24,547 nucleotides of DNA, from NCBI GenBank assembly GCA_002401495.1, contig NVTG01000020.1:1-24547 (forward strand), written 5' to 3'. The stretch is from Candidatus Kaiserbacteria bacterium (GTDB lineage Bacteria > Patescibacteria > Paceibacteria > UBA9973 > UBA2100). Under the pieces are notes generated by a model, which ran no database searches, was not told the DNA's origin, and saw nothing but the letters and a program-made list of their open reading frames with translations. Both the position numbers and the translations under genes were made by a program. Positions within the stretch are counted from its first letter, which is position 1. Every line of letters starts with the position of its first letter. Shown here one piece after another: positions 1 to 6,809 of the stretch.

Positions 1-24
1 AAACAGACGAATAAATCTGTTCAT
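1..24 (-). CDS. possible N-terminus of next gene in the regulator operon (partial, uncertain)
   Basis: An ATG at position 24 (minus) opens a frame running off the left edge, giving MNRFIRLF. It would follow the PilB/GspE N-terminal-domain gene on the same strand. The same frame is open upstream, back across the end of that gene, so these residues could instead be the continuation of a frameshifted PilB-like protein. Only eight residues are visible, so no product can be named. Confidence 0.2.
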
Positions 25-67
25 TGGTTCCAAGTAACCCTTTAGTGTAGTGGGCTTTTCATTCTCG

Positions 68-457
68 TTAGTATGTGATTTTAACTTTCTTTGTTTTGAA
101 AATCTTTTTTAATTCCTCTGCGAGTAGTTTTTTCTTTGGGTTGTCCGTTGCAATCACTACACCTTTCTCTTCCTCTTTGAAAAGAACGATTCTAAACTTA
201 GAAGCGGAAGCTTCTGGTATTTTTAAAATTTGTTTTTGGCTAGGCTGGTTTGAGTTTAGGTCAGAATATGAAACACCAAAAGACTCCGCCACGGCTTGGC
301 CGAGTAGGTCTTTTGTTAATATGTCTTGTGAAAATAGGTAGTCTGCAATTGTAGACTGGTTATCCTTGGCGTACTTTTCAGCCTTTGCCATGTCCTCTGT
401 AGAAACATAGTTTTCTTTAACCAGAATCTCCTTTAATTTTGCACTATCTATTTTCAT
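68..457 (-). CDS. stand-alone PilB/GspE N-terminal (MshEN-type) domain protein
   Basis: The 129-aa product resembles the N-terminal domain that precedes the ATPase core of PilB/GspE/MshE. It has a helical start (residues 8-60, including 'TIADYLFSQDILT' and 'AVAESFGVSY'), then the 'IPEASASKFRIVLFK...GVVIATDNP' strand-helix part. In PilB-type ATPases this domain docks on the assembly platform, and the MshEN variant can bind c-di-GMP. Nothing of the ATPase follows: the frame stops with TAA after KITY. The start is 6 nt after the response regulator gene, so the two are probably co-transcribed. Two readings remain: a real single-domain adaptor working with the regulator, or the head of a PilB-like gene broken by a frameshift, since the +1 frame is open from the stop to the window edge. 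Family assignment is fairly firm; role is inferred. Confidence 0.75.
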   Translation of the reverse strand: MKIDSAKLKEILVKENYVSTEDMAKAEKYAKDNQSTIADYLFSQDILTKDLLGQAVAESFGVSYSDLNSNQPSQKQILKIPEASASKFRIVLFKEEEKGVVIATDNPKKKLLAEELKKIFKTKKVKITY

Positions 458-463
458 GAATGC

Positions 464-835
464 CTATTTTAGAGCGTTCTTAACGTAATCTACGATTTCA
501 GAAATTGGAGTGTTTGATTTTACAAATACATCCTTTGCTCCTAGCTCTATTGCCTTCTTGTTATCCTCATCTTGCGAGAGGTTTGTAAGTATAGTTACTG
601 GAATATCAAATCCTTCAGCTTTCATGTTTTTAAGAAAGTAGAAACCGTCCGCTATTGGCATAACCAAGTCACACAACACTATGTCGTACTTTTGGTTTTT
701 CAACTCTTCAATACCTTCTTTTCCGTTGAAAACAGCCAGTGCTTCAAAGCCTTCGTGACCTAACTTTAATTCAAGAGCTTTCGCCATAGGGCGTTCATCT
801 TCAATAATTAGAATTCTTTTTTGTTGTACTGTCAT
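464..835 (-). CDS. CheY-like single-domain response regulator
   Basis: A 123-aa receiver domain with no output domain. The acidic pocket is E12/D13, the phospho-acceptor D56 ('VLCDLVMP'), the switch Thr T84, the conserved Lys K106 and an aromatic F104. It should be phosphorylated by a histidine kinase and act through protein-protein contact. The partner may be the neighbouring PilB/GspE N-terminal-domain protein 6 nt downstream, which would link it to pilus or secretion motor control (inference). The ATG at 835 is preceded by AT-rich DNA without a clear Shine-Dalgarno. A TATAAA-like element lies roughly 30 nt upstream. No kinase is visible in the window. Confidence 0.93.
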   Translation of the reverse strand: MTVQQKRILIIEDERPMAKALELKLGHEGFEALAVFNGKEGIEELKNQKYDIVLCDLVMPIADGFYFLKNMKAEGFDIPVTILTNLSQDEDNKKAIELGAKDVFVKSNTPISEIVDYVKNALK

Positions 836-944
836 GTTTTATTTTTTAAAGGAACTTTAAGTAAAAATATTTATAATCCTGCCTTAAATATACACTGTTT
901 CTGCCGTGTTTTGTTTATGGGTAGTGGAAAACATTACGGCAAAC

Positions 945-971
945 AAAAACCCGCGATAGCTAAGTCGCGGG
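945..971 (-). terminator. rho-independent terminator of the gene at 998-1321
   Basis: A seven-pair GC-rich stem (950-956 CCCGCGA with 965-971 TCGCGGG, 8-nt loop) is followed on the minus strand by TTTTTGTTT. It separates the small membrane-anchored orphan from the response-regulator operon downstream. Confidence 0.8.
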
Positions 972-997
972 ACTTTTGCTACGCGGGAGCGCATATT

Positions 998-1321
998 TTA
1001 TTCATCAGGAGAATTCCAGTATCGAACTCTTCCGTTGGCTCGGTGGTTGTTGGTTGTCTCCCGACCACCAGGAGCACGGACACGAATGACCCAGGCGGTA
1101 CCGTCGCCTCTGTCCTCAACCTTCTTAACAGAAACCACTACACTCTTAACTGGGTTTCTGCTTGCCGGAGATGGGACAAATTCATCCCCTTCTTTTGGCG
1201 GAATCCAATTTTTCTGTCCATCTCGTGAAAGTGATCTGCTCGGCCTAGAGAAGGCTAAAGCAAATCCTATAATTAGGCCCATCACAACGATGAGACCAAG
1301 AAACGTACCTAAATTTTCCAT
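998..1321 (-). CDS. small membrane-anchored protein, unknown function
   Basis: A 107-aa protein. Residues 5-25 form one hydrophobic helix, followed by a basic, polar tail of about 80 residues with predicted beta strands ('KSVVVSVKKVEDRG', 'TAWVIRVRAPGGRE'). This suggests a bitopic protein with a small soluble domain. The minus frame is preferred over the overlapping plus-strand frame (1035-1499) because it has a good Shine-Dalgarno (AAAGGGTGCAAAATG), a sensible membrane start and a terminator 27 nt past its TGA stop. I do not recognise the family. Its coding sequence looks richer in G and C than neighbouring genes, which could mean a different origin. Confidence 0.65.
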   Translation of the reverse strand: MENLGTFLGLIVVMGLIIGFALAFSRPSRSLSRDGQKNWIPPKEGDEFVPSPASRNPVKSVVVSVKKVEDRGDGTAWVIRVRAPGGRETTNNHRANGRVRYWNSPDE

Positions 1322-1545
1322 TTTGCACCCTTTGAATAAAATGATTGGTTTTTCTTCTATTCATAGGAAACCATATATAAATATTCGAGTCAAGAATATT
1401 GACTACCTATATAATATATGTTACCTTTTCTTCAAGCTTTTGATACTCGTGTGGGAATCAGCAGCTACAAACGACTGTAATACGGAATGCTACGTTTGAT
1501 TTATAACCCACGCAGAGGAATCAATACCTCTTTAAGAAAAATACA
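1322..1545. promoter_or_regulatory. divergent intergenic region with helicase leader hairpin
   Basis: This 224-nt region lies between the divergent genes at 1321 (-) and 1546 (+). It is very AT-rich around 1365-1425 and contains a perfect TATAAT at 1410-1415 (+), about 130 nt before the helicase, without a convincing -35. Just before the helicase start there is a small stem-loop (1514-1518 AGAGG with 1527-1531 CCTCT). No strong Shine-Dalgarno precedes the helicase ATG. No further gene is seen. Confidence 0.35.
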
Positions 1546-2805
1546 ATGAATACAAGTACCCAACGAGGACGACATCGTTCGTCTAACTCTTCCTATGGTG
1601 GAGGAAAATTTAATAGATCAAAATCATCCCGAGGGGGAGGTTTTCGCGGTGGTGGTGGTAATCGAAGAGGTCGAGGGGCTCGTAAGATGCCTACTTTTGA
1701 CCCAACTCAGTTTATAAATACAAACCCAGTTCAACCCGAAACAAAGGAAGAGGTTTACGTTGCAAAAAACACCTTTAAAACTTTTGGCTTCACTCCAAAA
1801 CTAGCAGAAACTGTTGCGTCCCTAGGTATGGATACGCCATCACCTATCCAGGACCAGATTATTCCTGAAATAATGAACGGTAATGACGTAGTTGGATTAG
1901 CTGAGACCGGAACAGGTAAAACAGCAGCTTTTCTACTTCCTTTAATTGAAAAAACTCTAAAGGACAATAACCGCCAAACTCTAATCCTTACCCCTACTCG
2001 AGAACTAGCTATCCAAATTGAAAACGAATTCAAAAAGCTAGCCAGTGGATTTAGACTATTCTCAGTAACATGTGTTGGTGGAGTGAATATTCACCCACAG
2101 ATAAAGGCACTGCGAAGAACTAATCACTTTGTTATTGGTACTCCCGGAAGAGTATTAGACTTAATTAACCGTAAGGACTTCAAAGCACAGTATGTTACTA
2201 CTGTAATTCTAGATGAGGCTGATCGAATGCTTGATATGGGATTCATTGGAGATATAAAGAAAATCGTTGGAGCAACTCCAAAGGAGCGAGAAACTCACTT
2301 CTTTTCAGCGACAATGGATGATAAGTCAAAAACACTTGTTCATGATTTCCTAAAGAACCCTGTATCAATTTCTGTAAAGAAAAAGGATATTACAAACAGT
2401 ATTGAACAAGGTGTTGTTCCCTTTAAGGAAGACACTAAGTTCGAAACACTTCTTGAAATGCTGCAAAAGCCAGAGTTTAGGAGAATTATAATCTTCGGAG
2501 CAATGAAGCACAGCGTTAAAAGACTTGCTGAACAACTTGAACAGAACGGGATTAAAGCAGAGTCTCTTCACGGAAACAAAAGTCACTCACAAAGACAACG
2601 CTCACTTGCAAAGTTTAAGAGTGGTAACGCAAGAGTGTTAGTTGCAACTGATGTTGCAGCACGTGGTATTCACGTTGATAACGTATCACACGTAATTAAC
2701 TACGACCTACCAAACACCTTTGAAGACTATGTTCACCGTATTGGTAGAACTGGACGCGCAAAAGAAAAAGGTAAAGCACTTACTTTCGTTCCATCAAGAG
2801 CATAA
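1546..2805 (+). CDS. DEAD-box ATP-dependent RNA helicase
   Basis: A 419-aa helicase with all family motifs: Q-motif (F80-Q102, 'SPIQDQ'), motif I AETGTGKT 119-126, Ia PTRELA 150-155, TPGR 199-202, motif II DEAD 223-226, motif III SAT 254-256, motif V 'VATDVAARGI', motif VI HRIGRTGR at about 397-404. It unwinds short RNA duplexes, typically in ribosome assembly, mRNA decay or cold adaptation. Unusually, the basic Gly/Arg/Ser-rich low-complexity segment (residues 7-47, RGG-like) is at the N-terminus, while the C-terminal tail found in many bacterial homologues is nearly absent. The ATG at 1546 is the first Met of the open frame. It is transcribed alone, ending in a terminator 7 nt after the stop. 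Which of RhlE, CsdA or DbpA it is closest to cannot be decided here. Confidence 0.95.
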   Translation: MNTSTQRGRHRSSNSSYGGGKFNRSKSSRGGGFRGGGGNRRGRGARKMPTFDPTQFINTNPVQPETKEEVYVAKNTFKTFGFTPKLAETVASLGMDTPSPIQDQIIPEIMNGNDVVGLAETGTGKTAAFLLPLIEKTLKDNNRQTLILTPTRELAIQIENEFKKLASGFRLFSVTCVGGVNIHPQIKALRRTNHFVIGTPGRVLDLINRKDFKAQYVTTVILDEADRMLDMGFIGDIKKIVGATPKERETHFFSATMDDKSKTLVHDFLKNPVSISVKKKDITNSIEQGVVPFKEDTKFETLLEMLQKPEFRRIIIFGAMKHSVKRLAEQLEQNGIKAESLHGNKSHSQRQRSLAKFKSGNARVLVATDVAARGIHVDNVSHVINYDLPNTFEDYVHRIGRTGRAKEKGKALTFVPSRA

Positions 2806-2811
2806 AGAAAT

Positions 2812-2831
2812 CCCGCCGAAAGGCGGGTTTT
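2812..2831. terminator. shared terminator between helicase and ABC-F genes
   Basis: A six-pair stem CCCGCC/GGCGGG with a GAAA tetraloop is followed by TTTT on the plus strand. On the minus strand ATTTCTTT follows the stem, so it can also end the ABC-F transcript, whose stop codon is 2 nt away. Bidirectional use is inferred. Confidence 0.85.
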
Positions 2832-2832
2832 C

Positions 2833-4311
2833 CTATTTCTTCCTCTTATCTAAATCTAAAATCTCATCAATACGAACTTGTTCAACAAATTCATGAACGT
2901 GGGAAACTAAAATCATAGTCCCCTGATAGTCACTAAGGGCTTTTGCTATAACAGGAATATGTCTGAAGTTTATATGGTTAGTAGGCTCATCAAAGATAAG
3001 GAGTCCTGGCTGCATAAGAACAAGTCTGGCAAGGGCCACTAACCCTTTCTGTCCTTCCGAAAGAAACCCGATTTTTGTATGAATAACTTCTTGTGTAAGT
3101 AAGAAGCCTGCTGCCGTTGCGCGCATGTCTTGTTCAACCTTTTTACCCATAGCATCAAGCAAACACTGTCCAACTGTTTGATTAAAATCTAAGTTAGAAA
3201 AGTCTTGTCTGTAATATCCAATCTTCACTCCTTTTGCTACTTGCTCCCCGTCAGCATTTCCTGAGGCAAGGGATTCAAGTAATGTAGTCTTTCCAACACC
3301 ATTCGGACCAATAATCTGAAGGTGACGTCCTCTTTTAAGAATTAAGTCACACTTAACTTCTTTAAGTTCGTGATCGCGAATTACTTTGTAAGAAGTTAGT
3401 TTTAAAACATCCGGAACTATGTCTTCTTGAGTAGGAATGGTGAATGGTCGTATGGTTCTATCTTCTCGTCTAACTTCCACTTTGTTCTCTTCGTGCTCTT
3501 CTACCTTCTCCCTCATCTTCTTTGCAACCATTCTCATCTGGCCTCCTTTGTGTGCAAAGAAGTTGGCCTTCTCTTTGTTTGCGAGAATTTCTTTTTCCAA
3601 CTGAGCATTCTTTCTTTTCTCTTTTGCAACTTGGGCTGCAATATCTTTTAAAACATCATTGTAGTCTCCGTTAAAGAGTTCCACTTTTCTGGTTTGTACA
3701 CTTAAATACAATACGCCTTGTGTAAATTCGTTTAAAAACTCTGAATCGTGAGAGATAACAATAACTGTTTTCTTGTACTCCTTTAAAAATTGAGTAAGGT
3801 GTGCAATTCCCTCTCTGTCTAAATTGTTTGTAGGTTCATCTAAAAGAAGGATATCTGGATTTTGTATTAAGGCTGATGCTAAAAGTAGTCTAGCTTGTTG
3901 ACCTCCTGAGAAACTATTAATCACTCTTTCTTTAAAAGAAGAAGAGTCTTTACCTTGTGAAAGATTAACTACTTCAAGAATAGTATCGATCCTAGGATCG
4001 ATATCGTAGATCTTCTCTTTAAAACATTTCTCGAAAAACCCTCTTACTGTCATCTCTAATTCGTCCCGTGGGATAACCTGTCGTGAGATAGCGATGTTAT
4101 TTCGCGGCATTATATTAACGTCCCCTGAGTCTGGCTCGTACATTCCTGTGATAAGGCCAAACAACGTACTTTTACCAGCACCGTTCTGTCCCATTAAGGT
4201 AAGCTTTGCGCCGTGACGCAGCGAAAAACTCGCATCGATTAAAATCGGCTTGTTTTCTTCGTGTCCGAAGTGGACACTATTGAATGTTACTAATCCTGCG
4301 TTTCTAGCCAT
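2833..4311 (-). CDS. ABC-F family ATPase (ribosome-associated type)
   Basis: A 492-aa soluble protein with two ABC domains and no membrane span. Domain 1 has Walker A 41-48 (GQNGAGKS), signature SGGQQ 135-139 and Walker B ILLLDEPTNNLD with catalytic E159. Domain 2 has Walker A 335-342 (GPNGVGKT), a divergent LSEGQ signature near 418-421 and LLIFDEPTNH with E442. A charged Lys/Glu-rich linker (about 222-285) corresponds to the P-site tRNA interaction motif of ABC-F proteins. Members act on the ribosome as translation factors (EttA, Uup) or antibiotic-protection proteins; the subfamily cannot be fixed from this reading. It lies 21 nt downstream of a 58-aa membrane protein and probably shares its promoter. 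No strong Shine-Dalgarno precedes the ATG at 4311. Confidence 0.92.
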   Translation of the reverse strand: MARNAGLVTFNSVHFGHEENKPILIDASFSLRHGAKLTLMGQNGAGKSTLFGLITGMYEPDSGDVNIMPRNNIAISRQVIPRDELEMTVRGFFEKCFKEKIYDIDPRIDTILEVVNLSQGKDSSSFKERVINSFSGGQQARLLLASALIQNPDILLLDEPTNNLDREGIAHLTQFLKEYKKTVIVISHDSEFLNEFTQGVLYLSVQTRKVELFNGDYNDVLKDIAAQVAKEKRKNAQLEKEILANKEKANFFAHKGGQMRMVAKKMREKVEEHEENKVEVRREDRTIRPFTIPTQEDIVPDVLKLTSYKVIRDHELKEVKCDLILKRGRHLQIIGPNGVGKTTLLESLASGNADGEQVAKGVKIGYYRQDFSNLDFNQTVGQCLLDAMGKKVEQDMRATAAGFLLTQEVIHTKIGFLSEGQKGLVALARLVLMQPGLLIFDEPTNHINFRHIPVIAKALSDYQGTMILVSHVHEFVEQVRIDEILDLDKRKK

Positions 4312-4332
4312 AGGAGCCAGATTCTACAACAA

Positions 4333-4509
4333 TTAGAGCAGTCCTTCAAGGGTACTCGTGTACGTATTGATAAATCTAGGAATCGCTATAACCAATCCTA
4401 AAACAGGAAGTACTACAGCTATTATAGTAATCCACATAACTACAAGAAAGTATTTACGTGTTTTCTCTACCGAAACGTAGATTGCGTCTAATTTTTCTTC
4501 TGTATTCAT
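4333..4509 (-). CDS. 58-aa single-span membrane protein
   Basis: A short frame encodes MNTEEKLDAI... (58 aa): a charged N-terminal helix (residues 4-19, 'EEKLDAIYVSVEKTRKY'), a long hydrophobic helix (about 21-43, with Pro35), then a short polar tail ending TLEGLL. I recall similar 'TEEKLD.IY.SVEKTRKYF' proteins in Parcubacteria genomes, but cannot verify this here. A perfect TATAAT 6 nt upstream of the ATG suggests a leaderless transcript. The ABC-F gene follows 21 nt after the stop. Function unknown; a membrane-bound small partner or regulator is possible. Confidence 0.7.
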   Translation of the reverse strand: MNTEEKLDAIYVSVEKTRKYFLVVMWITIIAVVLPVLGLVIAIPRFINTYTSTLEGLL

Positions 4510-4515
4510 GGATAA

Positions 4516-4521
4516 ATTATA
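4516..4521 (-). promoter_or_regulatory. -10 element for the 58-aa protein/ABC-F operon
   Basis: Perfect TATAAT (minus), followed by TTATCC and then the ATG at 4509. This places the expected start of transcription at or next to the start codon. No good -35 is seen. GGATA/TATCC arms flank the hexamer. Confidence 0.55.
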
Positions 4522-4588
4522 TATCCTTTACAAAATATAGCTATTGTTGCACTATGGCGGGAGATGAAACAACAGCTACGGAGCAGTC

Positions 4589-5176
4589 ATGTCTATAAAA
4601 GTACTAGGACTGGATGAAGAATCCAAGGGAGTCATAACATCACTTGTTGAGTCAAGCTTTCTTGATGGTGAGTGCTATGCTTTTTCGGAGGCACTCCATG
4701 AAGGTTTGGGTTGGCCAATTTACGGCCTAATCCAAGGAGGGGATGTTCTGCGTCACACCGCGGTCAAGGCATCACACACGATGTTTTTTGATGCAAGAGG
4801 AGAAATCTCCCTTGTAGATTTATTCACACCCTTCGGGAATCAAGACGAATTTGCTATCAAAGAAGTTGAGTCGCACGACCTTCTTTTGCGAAACGGAGAA
4901 TCAAAAAATGATCGCCTTCGCTCAATTGCTCTTGCTAGAAGGTTCGCGGAAACCTTGTGGCCTGATCTTCCTTGGAAGGATAGCTTGGCAAGTAGGGTTT
5001 CGAGATACCTATGCGCCTTGGAGGAACTCGACAAAGTACACGGCTTTTGTGTGAGATCTCAATATCCTGCAGCTCGCCCTGTTATAGGAATCCGTCACGG
5101 AGACGAAACAGGATATGAAATGGAACCAACGGCTTCCGGCAATCAGTTTCTTTTCGACCGAACCTTCACATGCTAA
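4589..5176 (+). CDS. orphan protein with Cys/His/Asp pattern of a papain-like fold (hypothetical)
   Basis: A 195-aa soluble protein with no signal peptide. The N-terminal half shows 'DGECYAFSEALHEGLGWPIYGL' around C29, then 'RHTAVK' with H56 and 'FFDARG' with D68. This Cys-His-Asp order and spacing recurs in bacterial hypothetical proteins of the 'CYxLAxALH..GWP...HxxV...DARG' kind and would suit a papain-like or transglutaminase-like active site; that is inference, not a recognised family call. The C-terminal part (about 110-195) is helical with no known motif. The start at 4589 has a GGAG Shine-Dalgarno 5 nt upstream. The gene stands alone, diverges from the 58-aa/ABC-F operon and ends at a strong hairpin. 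Its codon use looks richer in G and C than its neighbours, hinting at transfer. Confidence 0.75.
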   Translation: MSIKVLGLDEESKGVITSLVESSFLDGECYAFSEALHEGLGWPIYGLIQGGDVLRHTAVKASHTMFFDARGEISLVDLFTPFGNQDEFAIKEVESHDLLLRNGESKNDRLRSIALARRFAETLWPDLPWKDSLASRVSRYLCALEELDKVHGFCVRSQYPAARPVIGIRHGDETGYEMEPTASGNQFLFDRTFTC

Positions 5177-5180
5177 TCGA

Positions 5181-5210
5181 TCGCCCGCCCCGTACTTTAC
5201 GGGCGGGCGA
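5181..5210. terminator. strong hairpin between convergent genes
   Basis: Ten-pair GC-rich stem TCGCCCGCCC (5181-5190) with GGGCGGGCGA (5201-5210), with a possible inner GTA/TAC extension. It follows the stop of the plus-strand orphan and overlaps the TAA stop of the GIY-YIG gene (5197-5199). T-tracts are weak on both sides, so termination is probable rather than certain. Confidence 0.65.
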
Positions 5211-5439
5211 TTAAACTTAACTTCTCCACTTTACTCAACTTCTTAACCTCCGCCTCTCTTTTCTGAGCCTCACTTCTATTTTCACACTCTTCTGTGTAAA
5301 CAACTTCTTCTACCTTATGTGCACGAGTATAATGCCCTCCTTTTCCTGAAGAGTGCTCATTAAATCTGCGTTCTACGTCAGTTGTTATCCCGGTGTATAA
5401 AGAATCATCCTCACACCTCATTATGTAAAGAAAATACAT
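5197..5439 (-). CDS. GIY-YIG endonuclease domain protein (UPF0213/YhbQ type)
   Basis: An 80-aa single GIY-YIG domain. The first strand 'YFLYIM' is followed by 'SLYTGIT' (Y15-T16-G17), with conserved R24/R25 ('VERRFNEH') and the helix '[15 protein letters not shown]' carrying the candidate catalytic Glu (E57 or E62). The family comprises small nucleases related to SLX1 and UvrC N-termini; for YhbQ-like members the cellular substrate is poorly defined, with DNA repair most often suggested. Its ATG overlaps the TAA of the DUF1905 gene by one base (TAATG), indicating translational coupling. It is the last gene of the operon, and its stop lies within the terminator hairpin. Confidence 0.9.
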   Translation of the reverse strand: MYFLYIMRCEDDSLYTGITTDVERRFNEHSSGKGGHYTRAHKVEEVVYTEECENRSEAQKREAEVKKLSKVEKLSLIARP

Positions 5440-5735
5440 TACGGACAGATCTTAAGCTCCAAATCAATCATTTCACCAGGACGTATAAATTCTTTTCGAC
5501 GAACCTCTGCTTTTAGCGGCAAAATATATTGTTCACTCTCTTTACTATAGAAAATAGATGTTTTCCATTTAGTTTCTCCAATTTTAGCCTCAACCGGAAG
5601 GGATCCAAACCCCCTACGAAATTCCTTAAACTTTTCTCTTATCTTTTTGGTTTCCTTCTTATTCAACCCAACAAAATGCCAAGTGGCACTCTCTCCTGGA
5701 AAAATCCAAACCTTTAATCTTTCCTTATACTTCAT
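5439..5735 (-). CDS. DUF1905 domain protein
   Basis: A 98-aa protein matching the DUF1905 pattern: '[20 protein letters not shown]' near the N-terminus, '[23 protein letters not shown]' in the middle and '[27 protein letters not shown]' at the end. This is a small beta-rich domain of unknown biochemical role, found alone or fused to other domains. Here it overlaps the EVE gene upstream by 4 nt (ATGA) and the GIY-YIG gene downstream by 1 nt, so the three are translationally coupled. That is the best hint of a shared role in nucleic-acid handling (inference). Confidence 0.85.
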   Translation of the reverse strand: MKYKERLKVWIFPGESATWHFVGLNKKETKKIREKFKEFRRGFGSLPVEAKIGETKWKTSIFYSKESEQYILPLKAEVRRKEFIRPGEMIDLELKICP

Positions 5736-6187
5736 CCTCCAAGTTTTACGATAGTATCAAAATGTTTTTTGGATATTGGAAATAAAGAAAGCCTATTACC
5801 TCTTTGTAAAAGCCGCATGCCTTCTAGTTTGGGCATCTCTCTCATAGATTGAAGAGTTACAATCTCTTTAAACTTACTCTTAAACTTTAAATCCACCATG
5901 TACCAAATCGGCTTCTCTGCCGTGCTTTTTAAATCTGGATGTTCGGATTTAGGATCCCAAGATGTATGATCGGGATATCCTTCAGTAACAACTGTTGCAA
6001 CTCCAACAGCACCCGGAATTTTACAAGAAGAATGATAGAAGAGAACAACGTCTCCCTTTTTAACATCATCTCGTAACATGTTACGCGCCTGGTAGTTACG
6101 TATTCCATCCCAGTGTTCTACCTTGTCTTTCTTAAGATCATCTATGCTATAGGCGTTAGGTTCAGATTTAAATAGCCAGTAGTTCAT
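5732..6187 (-). CDS. EVE domain protein (thymocyte nuclear protein 1-like)
   Basis: A 151-aa protein that is all EVE domain. Hallmarks are 'YWLFKSEPNAYSIDDL' at the N-terminus, 'WDGIRNYQARNMLRDDVKKGDVVLFYHSS', 'GVATVVTEGYPDHT' and 'W...VDLKFKSKF'. EVE belongs to the PUA/YTH-like fold, and its members bind modified bases in DNA or RNA. In bacteria it is often linked to modification-dependent restriction or RNA processes. The sequence opens immediately with the domain, supporting the ATG at 6187, 3 nt after the stop of a 44-aa Cys-rich gene. Neighbours are a base deaminase upstream and DUF1905 and GIY-YIG genes downstream. Confidence 0.93.
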   Translation of the reverse strand: MNYWLFKSEPNAYSIDDLKKDKVEHWDGIRNYQARNMLRDDVKKGDVVLFYHSSCKIPGAVGVATVVTEGYPDHTSWDPKSEHPDLKSTAEKPIWYMVDLKFKSKFKEIVTLQSMREMPKLEGMRLLQRGNRLSLFPISKKHFDTIVKLGG

Positions 6188-6190
6188 ACG

Positions 6191-6325
6191 CTATATTGAG
6201 TGCTTAATAATATCTAAGTGACAGCTATTATTTTCTGAACACCACTTCTCACATTTATTTGCGAGTTCTTTAGTAGGATAAAATAAGCTACATTCAGAAC
6301 ATTGATGCTTTTCATTTTCCATCAT
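6191..6325 (-). CDS. 44-aa Cys-rich (zinc-ribbon-like) small protein
   Basis: A short frame starting with tandem ATGs at 6325 and 6322. Two Cys pairs, 'CSEC' and 'CEKWC', plus a further Cys in 'NNSC' suggest a metal-binding mini-domain. The pattern CxxC...ANKCEKWCxxxxSCxxxI resembles small proteins I have seen in archaea and CPR bacteria, with no known function. It sits 4 nt after the deaminase stop and 3 nt before the EVE start, so it fits exactly into the operon, which supports it being real despite a weak ribosome-binding site. Confidence 0.75.
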   Translation of the reverse strand: MMENEKHQCSECSLFYPTKELANKCEKWCSENNSCHLDIIKHSI

Positions 6326-6329
6326 AATC

Positions 6330-6803
6330 TTAGTAATGTATCTTATCTTCCTTCTCTTCCCAATCGGTGTAGGCTCTAAGTGAATTCTCTACCTCCAATT
6401 TAATAAACGGAATACTTCTACTTCCACCTTCTTTTGAAATCTCTTCGTAAATAAAGGAATCGTCAAAACCGTAATTGGCAGCATCTTCTTTGGTGCTTGA
6501 AAAATATACGGAATCGAAACGTGCCCAGTACACAGCACCCAAACACATAGGGCACGGTTCAGTACTTGAATACAGAGTGCATCCAGTTAACTGAAAGCTA
6601 TTAAGTGCCTTACACGCTTCTCTTATCGCAACAATTTCGGCGTGTGCTGTGGAATCAGTATCTTTTGTGACACCATTGGAACCGCGTGCAATTATCTCCC
6701 CGTCTTTTACGATAACAGCACCAAATGGTCCTCCGCCGTCTTTTATAGATTGAACGGATATATCAATTGCTTCATTTAGATATTCTTGATGGTTTGCTTC
6801 CAT
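6330..6803 (-). CDS. guaD: GuaD-like guanine deaminase (CDA-fold)
   Basis: A 157-aa zinc deaminase of the cytidine/tRNA-adenosine deaminase fold. Zinc ligands and catalytic Glu are in 'TAHAE' (H54, E56) and 'PCPMC' (C84, C87). Along its length it resembles Bacillus subtilis GuaD as I remember it: 'GGPFGAVIVKDG', 'IREACKAL', 'CLGAVYWARFDSVYF', 'FDDSFIYEEI' and the C-terminal 'W..KE.KIHY'. It would hydrolyse guanine to xanthine and ammonia in purine salvage; other bases cannot be excluded in a reduced genome. The ATG at 6803 is chosen over a TTG at 6809. The membrane protein gene upstream ends at 6810 and the 44-aa Cys-rich gene follows 4 nt after the stop. Confidence 0.88.
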   Translation of the reverse strand: MEANHQEYLNEAIDISVQSIKDGGGPFGAVIVKDGEIIARGSNGVTKDTDSTAHAEIVAIREACKALNSFQLTGCTLYSSTEPCPMCLGAVYWARFDSVYFSSTKEDAANYGFDDSFIYEEISKEGGSRSIPFIKLEVENSLRAYTDWEEKEDKIHY

Positions 6804-6809
6804 ATACAA

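Noticed and set aside
1035..1499. 154-aa plus-strand frame overlapping the small membrane protein and the intergenic region
   Set aside because: No domain, no ribosome-binding site, and it runs antisense through the better supported minus gene (Shine-Dalgarno, membrane helix, terminator) and through AT-rich non-coding DNA.
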